The position numbers and the translations under genes are program-made. Shown here piece by piece: positions 1 to 5,707 of a stretch of 9,868 nucleotides of DNA. The notes under the pieces were generated by a model, which saw only the letters and a list, made by a program, of their open reading frames with translations, was not told where the DNA came from and did no database searches. Source of the stretch: Vulcanimicrobiia bacterium (GTDB lineage: Bacteria > Eremiobacterota > Eremiobacteria > Baltobacterales > Baltobacteraceae); the NCBI GenBank assembly GCA_024281135.1, contig JAMXLG010000323.1, positions 1 through 9,868 of the forward strand, read 5' to 3'. The stretch's first letter is position 1; each line of letters begins with the position of its first letter.

Positions 1-170
1 TCGACGCGAAATCATCGATGCCGTCGTGCAAAGGAGCGACGGTGTATGCCGTTCCCGCCGAGCACATTTACTACATGAAGGGCGAAAGCAAGTACGGTCA
101 CGTCAAGGGTGGCGAGTACATGTGCCAAGCAGCTGCCAATAGCAAAGGCTACAAGCACGCGACTTCATAG
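1..170 (+). CDS. C-terminal fragment of a small, probably secreted protein of unknown function
   Basis: The reading frame enters from the left edge (first full codon at 3) and ends at a TAG at 168-170, leaving about 55 residues. The visible tail contains EHIYYMKGESKYGHVKGGEY followed by MCQAAANSKGYKHATS. The Tyr/Gly spacing (a YYxxG, then YG, then GxYMC, then AxxxGY) resembles short C-terminal motifs I associate with small exported proteins of uncultured soil bacteria, but I cannot name a family. It carries two cysteines, one near the fragment's start (SMPSCKG) and one in the YMC motif. It lies 72 nt upstream of the MXKDX-like gene on the same strand, so the two could share a transcript. The N-terminus, and any signal peptide, lies outside the window. 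That it is coding is supported by the open frame and non-random composition only. Confidence 0.55.
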   Translation, partial: DAKSSMPSCKGATVYAVPAEHIYYMKGESKYGHVKGGEYMCQAAANSKGYKHATS

Positions 171-227
171 TCCCGTCATCCGCTCGTAGCCGCGCGGCGT
201 ATCAGGGATATACCGTCTTCCTGTATT

Positions 228-232
228 GGAGG
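228..232 (+). promoter_or_regulatory. Ribosome binding site of the MXKDX-like gene
   Basis: GGAGG lies 10 nt before the ATG at 243 and fixes that start. The rest of 171-227 holds a 10-nt perfect palindrome (GCCGCGCGGC, 189-198), and I see no convincing -35/-10 pair. Confidence 0.6.
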
Positions 233-242
233 TTAATCCCGT

Positions 243-488
243 ATGCGTTTTACATCACTCTTGGTGGCTGCGGCGTTCCTTGCCGCTTCCGGTGCGGCAA
301 TGGCCGATCAGATGAGCGGCGCTTCGCCGAAGCCGACCGGTGCGATGCACTCTTCGATGAAGGGTTCATCGATGAAAAACGACCACATGAAATCAGGCTC
401 TTCGATGAAAAGCGATCACATGAAGTCGAATTCGATGAAGAACAGCGGCCACATGATGGCCTCGCCGAAGCCGACGTCTCGCCCCTAA
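243..488 (+). CDS. Small secreted Met/Lys/His-rich repeat protein, pentapeptide MXKDX-like
   Basis: This 81-residue protein has a clear Sec signal peptide: a short basic start (MRF), a hydrophobic core, and a cleavage site after AAMA at about residue 21. The predicted mature chain of about 60 residues has 10 Met, 4 His and 8 Lys and no Cys. Its core is a tandem repeat, SSMKNDHMKSG (42-52) and SSMKSDHMKSN (53-63), with degenerate copies on both sides, and it is bracketed by two copies of ASPKPT (27-32 and 73-78). The layout matches the small exported proteins called pentapeptide MXKDX repeat proteins, whose role is not established. Met and His clusters of this kind can bind copper or silver, so metal buffering in the periplasm is possible, but that is inference. 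The gene has a good GGAGG site and converges with the PhzF gene, their stop codons overlapping within four bases. Confidence 0.8.
   Translation: MRFTSLLVAAAFLAASGAAMADQMSGASPKPTGAMHSSMKGSSMKNDHMKSGSSMKSDHMKSNSMKNSGHMMASPKPTSRP
353..440 (+). repeat. Short in-frame tandem repeats within the MXKDX-like gene
   Basis: TCGATGAA followed by A or G occurs four times (starting at 353, 369, 402 and 432), interleaved with CACATGAA (starting at 384 and 417). These encode the SMK and HMK units. Nearly identical DNA copies suggest recent expansion or slippage rather than ancient duplication. The outer ASPKPT copies are also almost identical at DNA level (321-337 and 459-475). Confidence 0.75.
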
Positions 489-1351
489 AGTATCAACGTG
501 CCGGAGGCGATGGCTACGGTTTCGCCTCCGACCTTGATGCTCGAATCTTTCGGATCCGTGCGTACGTGCAGCAAGCTCCGCCGGCCCATTTTTACGCCTT
601 GCTCGCTTACGAACGCGATGGGTTTGTCCTTCGGAAGTAGTCCGTAGCGCATCATGTATGCTGCGAGCGGACCGGTCGCGCCGCCGGTCGCGGGGTCTTC
701 TGCAATTCCGGTTTGAGGCGCGAACATACGCGAGTACACATCGAAGTTTGTTTTCGATTCGAAGTCCTTTCGAGCGAAGACGAACGTTGCAACGGAATTT
801 GCGGACCCCAGCGCCTGTGGAAGAAGCGCCTGCTGCAGTTGCGCGCTATCGACTGCTTCGGGCGATCGCAAGCAGATGCACAATAGCGGACTCCCTGCCG
901 ACACGAAACACGGTGTAATACCCGCTTGCATGTCATCCGGATCGAGAGCGAGGAGGTGCGCACAAAACTTGGGATCGAGGGTTTCGTAGAACGTGATCGG
1001 CGGCGTGGTAAGCCAAAAGAGCTTGCCATTGTGCTCGATTGCAACGAGGCCAACTTGCTCTTCAATGAAGAACGCTGCTCCGAGGTTCTTCTCTGCGCTC
1101 AGGACCGATGCGGCGCCAATCGTCGGATGACCCGCAAAGGGAAGTTCGCGACGCGGCGTAAAGATGCGCGCTTTAGCAGCCGCTTCGCCGTTCGTCGGCG
1201 ATGAGAGAAATGCGGTCTCGGAAAGATTGAACTCTGCTGCGATTTGCTGCATCTGCGTCTCGGAGAGGCTGTCAGCCTTCGGTACAACTGCGAGCGGATT
1301 ACCTTGAAACGGTGTATCCGTGAAAACATCGACGATGACATAGTTGACCAT
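485..1351 (-). CDS. PhzF family isomerase (phenazine biosynthesis PhzF-like)
   Basis: This 288-residue protein has the usual family length and starts MVNYVIVDVFTDTPFQGNPL, the typical PhzF opening. It keeps the catalytic glutamate in NLSET (E45, matching E45 of Pseudomonas PhzF), the FAGHPTIGAA motif (72-81, H75) and the GIAEDPATGGATGP signature (215-228, with D219). These mark the two pseudo-symmetric halves of the diaminopimelate-epimerase fold. The archetype isomerises trans-2,3-dihydro-3-hydroxyanthranilate, but most homologues act on unknown small molecules. No other phenazine gene is present, so phenazine synthesis should not be assumed. There is no signal peptide, so the protein is cytoplasmic. 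The ATG at 1351 is preceded only by a weak CAGGG sequence. The gene lies 36 nt downstream of GH20 on the same strand, so cotranscription is likely, although the gap does hold a TACAAT that could be a -10 element. The stop at 485-487 overlaps the convergent neighbour's stop. Confidence 0.93.
   Translation of the reverse strand: MVNYVIVDVFTDTPFQGNPLAVVPKADSLSETQMQQIAAEFNLSETAFLSSPTNGEAAAKARIFTPRRELPFAGHPTIGAASVLSAEKNLGAAFFIEEQVGLVAIEHNGKLFWLTTPPITFYETLDPKFCAHLLALDPDDMQAGITPCFVSAGSPLLCICLRSPEAVDSAQLQQALLPQALGSANSVATFVFARKDFESKTNFDVYSRMFAPQTGIAEDPATGGATGPLAAYMMRYGLLPKDKPIAFVSEQGVKMGRRSLLHVRTDPKDSSIKVGGETVAIASGTLIL
502..530. terminator. Candidate hairpin between convergent genes
   Basis: CGGAGGCGA (502-510) is perfectly complementary to TCGCCTCCG (522-530), giving a 9-bp GC-rich stem with an 11-nt loop. 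It begins 14 nt after the stop of the MXKDX-like gene, the right place for a plus-strand terminator, but no T-run follows it. On the minus strand it lies inside the last codons of the PhzF gene and is followed by the weakly T-rich TTGATACTTTA. It could be a Rho-independent-like or stabilising 3' hairpin serving one or both genes, or simply coding sequence. Confidence 0.35.
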
Positions 1352-1387
1352 TGCACCCTGATTGTAGCGAATGTGGACAATAGAGAC

Positions 1388-3199
1388 TTATTGCCGTTCC
1401 AGATGAAGGACGCTCAGTGTACTGATCCTCCCGCCTGGAAGGATCGCCACAGCGCTGATATCGTTCGGATGCGCAGCGTCAAGGGGTATGGTGAGTGGTC
1501 CGCTGAACACCGGCGACTTTTTTGTGGGCACCGATCCATCGAGCGTATACCGAATCGTGGCGCCCGGAACATCGTCTGCAATTGTGACCTTAACTTGCGC
1601 GGCAGTCGTCGACGCTGAAACCGTGCGTACGCTCGAGGAGACGTTTGCGTACGAAACCGGTGCGTCGGACGCTACGGTAAACGTTGGGTTGGGGATGCGG
1701 AAGGGATAGCCGTGATGCGTGAGCCAGGTGTATTGAGCGCCGGCTCGTTGCGCGTACGTCGTCCAATCCCGCGGACGCGCATCGCTCCACGCGATGTCGG
1801 CGAGCGCCATCATGCGCGGAAGCAACATGTAGAAGAGCTGATCGGACGTCGGAATGTACTCCGTCCACAAATTTCCTTGCACACCGATTGCGCCCGAAGG
1901 CGGAACAACTCCGTAGACCATTTGCGGTGTTGTGAGCCCGCCGATGGCCTCGGGTTCATCGTTCTCGTCGCCTTGCAGCGCATCGAAGTACAGTAATCCA
2001 TCCGGACTCATCACGGTCGGGTGCCCGGCTGCGATTGCCTTGATCCCGCGCTCCGTGCTCTGCCACGCCATGATCGCGGCCGACTGCGTCACGCCGCCGT
2101 CGAGAATCTCATCCCAGCCAATCATTCGCCGCCCGTGCGCGCGCAGAAACGCCTCGATCCGTCGATCGAAGTAACCCTGCACGGCGTCGTAAGTCGCTAG
2201 GTGCTCGCGCGCCATCAATTGGTGCACGGCAGCGCTCCGCTGCCACTCCGTCTTCGGAACTTCGTCGCCGCCGGTGTGAATGTACGTCGATGGGAAGAGC
2301 GTCATCACTTCGGTCAGCACGTTTTCGAGAAACGTAAATGTGCGATCCGTGGGACAGAAGATATGCTCGCTAACACCCCAGGTTTCGCGCACGGAAATCC
2401 GGTCGTTTCCGCACGACAGCCAGGGATACGCGGCAATGGCCGCATCGGAATGTCCCGGCATTTCGATCTCCGGAACGATCGTCACATAGCGCGCCTTTGC
2501 GTACGCGACAACGTCCCGAATTTGCGCCTGCGTATAGAAGCCACAGTAGCGCTGCGGGTCGATATCGGTTGCATCGTGGTCGCGCATCGTGCCCGCGCGA
2601 CAGGAGCCGACACTGGTCAGACGCGGGTAATGCTTGATTTGAATGCGCCACCCTTGATCGTCGGTGAGGTGCCAGTGAAAGACGTTGAGTTTAAAGTGCG
2701 AGGCGACGTCGATGTACCGCTCGACGACCGAAACCGGAAAGAAGTGACGGCTTACGTCGAGATGGATGCCGCGCCAAGCATACGCAGGCGAATCGACGAT
2801 TGAAACCGACGGGATTGTTGCGCCGGCCCCGCCGTAGGGAAGCAGCTCATCAAGCGTTTGCACCGCGTAATACGCACCGGCCGGCGTAGCCGCTGCGATC
2901 GTGATCCCCGTCGTGGTGACATCGAGGCGGTAGCCTTCGCCTCCGAGTGACGCGTCTTGGCCAAACGCGATTGATGCACCAACCCCGTGAGTGCGAAGGA
3001 CGCCGAGCGCGCTCTCGCGCGCGTGCGCGAAGAGAAGAGAAGCGCTAGTAGCCGATGCGCTCGCCGGTAACGTGTAGACCCCACCGGATGCCGTCACGGC
3101 GTGCGGTTGCGGAACGAGCGATTGCGCGCGGACGGTCGCGGGCGCAAGGATGCTGAGGCTCACAAGCGCAACGAGAGCCGCCGTGGAGCTCAGCCACAA
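1388..3199 (-). CDS. Secreted GH20 beta-N-acetylhexosaminidase with C-terminal chitobiase-like domain
   Basis: Glycoside hydrolase family 20 enzymes remove terminal GlcNAc or GalNAc from the non-reducing ends of chitin oligomers, glycans or wall fragments. With the TTG at 3199 as start the protein has 603 residues: signal peptide 1-25 (VRA before Gln26), GH20b-like N-terminal domain about 27-135, catalytic barrel about 138-475, and a chitobiase/hexosaminidase C-terminal beta domain about 535-600 (IRYTLDGSVPTKKSP). Family motifs are intact: HWHLTDDQGWR (175-185), EIEMPGHSDAA (244-254), the catalytic Asp312-Glu313 pair in HTGGDEVPKTEW, and active-site tryptophans in GWDEIL, AWQ and GNLWTE. Four cysteines (200, 219, 263, 282) fit an exported, oxidised protein. 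The start is uncertain. CTG at 3193 is an alternative; ATG at 3298 would add 33 residues lying deep in the opposite gene; GTG at 3163 leaves too short a signal. The frame stays open to 3688 only as antisense of the SIS gene. Confidence 0.93.
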   Translation of the reverse strand: MWLSSTAALVALVSLSILAPATVRAQSLVPQPHAVTASGGVYTLPASASATSASLLFAHARESALGVLRTHGVGASIAFGQDASLGGEGYRLDVTTTGITIAAATPAGAYYAVQTLDELLPYGGAGATIPSVSIVDSPAYAWRGIHLDVSRHFFPVSVVERYIDVASHFKLNVFHWHLTDDQGWRIQIKHYPRLTSVGSCRAGTMRDHDATDIDPQRYCGFYTQAQIRDVVAYAKARYVTIVPEIEMPGHSDAAIAAYPWLSCGNDRISVRETWGVSEHIFCPTDRTFTFLENVLTEVMTLFPSTYIHTGGDEVPKTEWQRSAAVHQLMAREHLATYDAVQGYFDRRIEAFLRAHGRRMIGWDEILDGGVTQSAAIMAWQSTERGIKAIAAGHPTVMSPDGLLYFDALQGDENDEPEAIGGLTTPQMVYGVVPPSGAIGVQGNLWTEYIPTSDQLFYMLLPRMMALADIAWSDARPRDWTTYAQRAGAQYTWLTHHGYPFRIPNPTFTVASDAPVSYANVSSSVRTVSASTTAAQVKVTIADDVPGATIRYTLDGSVPTKKSPVFSGPLTIPLDAAHPNDISAVAILPGGRISTLSVLHLERQ

Positions 3200-4190
3200 C
3201 TTCGATCGCGAAATCCGCGAGCAACCCGACGTGTGGGAACGGCTCGCAAACTCCGACGCGCCTGCGCGTCTCGCAGCGGCGATCGACGGCGACGTCATCC
3301 TCGTGGGCAGCGGCAGTTCGCTCTTCGCAAGCCAACTCGGCGCGATCGCGTTTCGACGGCGCGGCATCAGTGCACACGCACTTGCGGCGACCGAGGCGCG
3401 CGGTGACAACCGCGCGTACCACAACCGCATCGTCATTGCCGTTTCGCAAAGTGGGCGTTCGACGGACGTACTCGAAGCGCTCGACGCTCTGCAGCCGCGC
3501 CGAACGATCGCATTGACCAACACCGCCGCTTCGCCGCTCGGTGCGCGTGCCGATTGCACGATCGACGTCGAGGCGGGCAGCGAAGTAGCCATTCCGGCGA
3601 CCAAAAGCGTCTCGGCCACGATCGCGATCCTCCTCTCGGCAGCGACGCTGCTCGGCGGCGAACGTTCGCGCGATGCGCAAACGCTCATCGATACCGCGCA
3701 GACGATTCGCGCGTGGCTCGATGATTCCGCCGCAATCGAAGCGGTGAAGGCTGCCGCGCGACAAATCGCAGCGCGACGCGACGTTGTGATTCTTGGGACG
3801 GATTACGGCGCACCCGTTGCGCGCGAAGCGGCCCTGAAGTTCAAAGAAGCGACCTACATGCACGCGGAGGGCTTCGATGCCGGTGAATTCCGGCACGGAA
3901 GCGCCGCGATGGTCGACATTACGAGCGTTATAATCGGCATCATGGACGAAGACGCGCTTCGCGTGGTCGCGCGCCCTTTACGTGAAATCGCAGCGACCGG
4001 TGCGCTACGCTACGCGGTTGGAACGACGACCGTCGAAGGTGTCGAGCGTCTCGGCCCGTTGGTGCCCGACCCGTTCAACACCCTTGCGTGGCTCGTGACC
4101 ATCCAAATGCTCGCGCTCTACACCGCTCGCGCTCGCGGCATTGATAGCGACGCGCCCCGCGGGCTGACGAAGGCGGTGATTACCGAGTGA
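3183..4190 (+). CDS. Double-SIS-domain amino-sugar-phosphate isomerase/deaminase, GlmS isomerase-like (NagB-II type)
   Basis: The protein corresponds to the isomerase half of glucosamine-6-phosphate synthase (GlmS) and has no glutaminase domain. Such stand-alone proteins include SIS-type glucosamine-6-phosphate deaminases (NagB-II), which make fructose-6-phosphate and ammonia. Counting from the ATG at 3150, the first SIS domain has VGSGSS (52-57) and SQSGRSTD (99-106), the sugar-phosphate-binding loops. The second has LGTDYGAPVAREAALKFKEA (215-234). Residues equivalent to the E. coli GlmS catalytic set are present: Glu233, Glu240 (MHAEGF), His249 (EFRHG) and Lys341 in the C-terminal DAPRGLTKAVITE, which matches the GlmS ending. 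It has no signal peptide and is cytoplasmic. I prefer the GTG at 3183, which gives MELSHNFDREIREQPDVW, the usual spacing before the conserved EIREQP; the ATG at 3150 adds 11 residues. Both starts lie inside or against the divergent GH20 coding region. Its stop overlaps the permease start. The exact substrate is inferred. Confidence 0.88.
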   Translation: MELSHNFDREIREQPDVWERLANSDAPARLAAAIDGDVILVGSGSSLFASQLGAIAFRRRGISAHALAATEARGDNRAYHNRIVIAVSQSGRSTDVLEALDALQPRRTIALTNTAASPLGARADCTIDVEAGSEVAIPATKSVSATIAILLSAATLLGGERSRDAQTLIDTAQTIRAWLDDSAAIEAVKAAARQIAARRDVVILGTDYGAPVAREAALKFKEATYMHAEGFDAGEFRHGSAAMVDITSVIIGIMDEDALRVVARPLREIAATGALRYAVGTTTVEGVERLGPLVPDPFNTLAWLVTIQMLALYTARARGIDSDAPRGLTKAVITE

Positions 4191-5599
4191 ACGGGCCGCG
4201 GCGAGCACTGACCCTTTGGGACTTGATCTTTTACGGCATCGTCCTGATTCAGCCGATCGCGCCCGTGCCGCTCTACGGTGTCGCTCAGCAACTCTCCAAC
4301 GGCCACTTCGCGACCATCATCCTCATCGCAATGTTCGCGATGATGATCACCGCTGTTAGCTACGGTCGCATGGCGGCACTCTATCCGTCTGCGGGTTCGG
4401 CATACACGTATGTCGGCCGCGGCTTGAACGTGCATCTCGGCTTTCTGGTTGGCTGGGCTATGTTCATGGACTACCTGCTCCAGCCGCTCATCAATACCGT
4501 GTGGATCTCTGCTGCACTGCGGGCGCCGAACGTCCATTACGTTCCGAAGCTACCCTTCGAAGTCTGGGCGTTGCTGCTTGCGGTGATTTTCACGATCCTC
4601 AACTTACGCGGAATCAAGACCTCGGCACTTGCGAATCGCATTTTGCTCGCGGCTATGATCGTCGTCGTCGCGGTGTTCGTCGTGTTCGCGGTGCGCTTTT
4701 TGGTCCAGAGCGGCGGCGTGTCGAGCCTCTTCTCGACGAAGCCGTTCTACGATCCCCAGACCTTCAATTGGGGGCGGATTTGGGGCGCAACGTCGTTTGC
4801 CGCGCTCACCTACATCGGCTTCGACGGGATCACCACGCTCGCAGAAGACGCGATCAACCCCAAGCGCAATATCTTGCTCGCAACGGTTCTCGTGTGTGCG
4901 TTCACGGGTGTTTTCGGCGGATTTCTCGCCTACCTCGGCTCGCTCGTGTGGCCGAACTGGCATTTGTTCACGAACCTCGAGACGGCATTCATGGACGTTG
5001 CGAGCCGTGTCGGCGGTCCGTGGCTCTTCAACGCGATGGGCGTCATTCTGATCATCGCGGCGTTCGGCAGCGCGCTCACCGGCGGCCTCGGCGCGGCGAA
5101 ACTGCTTTTCGGGATGGGGCGCGACAACGTGTTACCGCGTCGGGTCTTCGGTCATATCACGAGCGATCACACTCCGACGTATAACCTACTCATCATCGGT
5201 GCGCTTACACTCGCCGGCGCCGTCTTGCTGAACTACTACGGCAACGCATACGAGCACGCGGGCGAAATTCTGAATTTCGGCGCATTCCTGGCGTTCATGG
5301 GGGTGAACCTCGCGACGCTCTGGCAGTTCACGTTTCATCCGCAGCCGGGGTACAAACGCAACCCGCTGCTGGACACGGTGCTGCCGCTCGTGGGATTCAT
5401 CTTTTGCGCGGCAATTTGGTGGAACTTGAATCCGCTCGCGAAAATCGTCGGCGGAATCTGGCTCGCCATTGGGTTCGCTTATCTCGCAGTGGTGACGCGT
5501 GGATTCCGAACGGCTCCGGTTGCGCTGGACTTTAGCGAATCGCTTGGCGAGCCTCGCGCAACGGAGTCGAAGGACAACGCATCCTTAGAGAAAATTTAA
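4187..5599 (+). CDS. PuuP-like APC superfamily permease (amine/amino acid importer)
   Basis: This 470-residue inner-membrane protein of the amino acid-polyamine-organocation superfamily has about 12 hydrophobic segments (roughly 10-33, 41-62, 83-110, 124-141, 150-173, 197-215, 230-254, 278-302, 333-350, 360-382, 396-412, 415-437). It matches the E. coli putrescine importer PuuP at many points: AGSAYTYVGRGLN (69-81), GF-GW-DYLLQP-IN (85-103), YIGFDGITTLAED (209-221), MGRDNVLPRRVFG (310-322), and LNFGAFLAF-VNL (362-375). Substrate is probably an amine or amino acid taken up with protons or sodium; putrescine itself is not proven. The GTG start at 4187 shares four bases (GTGA) with the SIS gene's TGA, so translation is almost certainly coupled. 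The hydrophilic C-terminal tail (about 440-470) is normal for the family. Pairing with an amino-sugar isomerase is unusual and could mean that the substrate is an amino sugar or related amine, but that is inference. Confidence 0.92.
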   Translation: MNGPRRALTLWDLIFYGIVLIQPIAPVPLYGVAQQLSNGHFATIILIAMFAMMITAVSYGRMAALYPSAGSAYTYVGRGLNVHLGFLVGWAMFMDYLLQPLINTVWISAALRAPNVHYVPKLPFEVWALLLAVIFTILNLRGIKTSALANRILLAAMIVVVAVFVVFAVRFLVQSGGVSSLFSTKPFYDPQTFNWGRIWGATSFAALTYIGFDGITTLAEDAINPKRNILLATVLVCAFTGVFGGFLAYLGSLVWPNWHLFTNLETAFMDVASRVGGPWLFNAMGVILIIAAFGSALTGGLGAAKLLFGMGRDNVLPRRVFGHITSDHTPTYNLLIIGALTLAGAVLLNYYGNAYEHAGEILNFGAFLAFMGVNLATLWQFTFHPQPGYKRNPLLDTVLPLVGFIFCAAIWWNLNPLAKIVGGIWLAIGFAYLAVVTRGFRTAPVALDFSESLGEPRATESKDNASLEKI

Positions 5600-5606
5600 T
5601 AGACTT

Positions 5607-5637
5607 AACGCGAGGTGACGCGCACCTCGCTAGCGTT
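5607..5637 (+). terminator. Hairpin 1 downstream of the permease gene: terminator or leader element
   Basis: GCGAGGTG (5610-5617) pairs perfectly with CACCTCGC (5623-5630) around a 5-nt loop. AAC (5607-5609) can extend the stem with GTT (5635-5637) across a 4-nt bulge. It starts 8 nt after the permease stop, the right place for a terminator, but no T-run follows. It may terminate the SIS-permease transcript by another route or belong to the 5' leader of the receptor gene. Confidence 0.4.
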
Positions 5638-5639
5638 CA

Positions 5640-5664
5640 CGTGATCCGTCTCTCGCGGTTCACG
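5640..5664 (+). promoter_or_regulatory. Hairpin 2 in the leader of the TonB-dependent receptor gene
   Basis: CGTGATCCG (5640-5648) pairs with CGGTTCACG (5656-5664) with a single T-T mismatch and a 7-nt loop. It sits two bases after hairpin 1 and 43 nt before the receptor ATG. Two adjacent stable stems in a 108-nt gap are more than chance would readily give, but no riboswitch family is recognisable and I see no confident -35/-10 pair. Confidence 0.3.
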
Positions 5665-5694
5665 CCATAGCGAAGACTCCTGATTCTTCAATGT

Positions 5695-5701
5695 GAGGGG
5701 G
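5695..5701 (+). promoter_or_regulatory. Ribosome binding site that decides the receptor start
   Basis: GAGGGGG lies 6 nt before the ATG at 5708. A GTG in the same frame at 5693 overlaps this site and would add five residues (MRGFS) before the signal peptide, so the ATG is the better start. Confidence 0.65.
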
Positions 5702-5707
5702 TTTTCG

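Noticed and set aside
353..440. CRISPR-like repeats
   Set aside because: The units are short, in frame and inside a coding gene, with no regular unique spacers.
485..1351. A phenazine biosynthesis locus suggested by the PhzF-like gene
   Set aside because: No other phz gene is nearby, and most PhzF-family members do not act in phenazine synthesis.
1352..1387. Promoter for the PhzF gene
   Set aside because: TACAAT is present on the minus strand but no -35 element lies at proper spacing, so I do not list it as a feature.
2201..2803. Open frame of 200 codons on the plus strand
   Set aside because: It is opposite the GH20 catalytic domain, whose motifs are intact; the translation is Arg-rich with no recognisable motif.
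3200..3688. Open N-terminal extension of the GH20 frame giving a 766-residue protein
   Set aside because: It is antisense to the well-supported SIS gene, is Ser/Arg/Ala-rich without domain character, and would bury the clear signal peptide internally.
3045..3896. Open frame of 283 codons on the minus strand
   Set aside because: It lies antisense to the SIS gene and in another frame of GH20; its Arg/Cys/Ala-rich translation is typical of a high-GC shadow frame.
3183..4190. Full glucosamine-6-phosphate synthase (GlmS)
   Set aside because: There is no N-terminal glutaminase domain with a catalytic Cys1, and no room for one upstream.
4501..5184. Open frame of 227 codons on the plus strand within the permease gene
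   Set aside because: Out-of-frame shadow, Arg/His-rich; the overlapping PuuP-like permease is complete.
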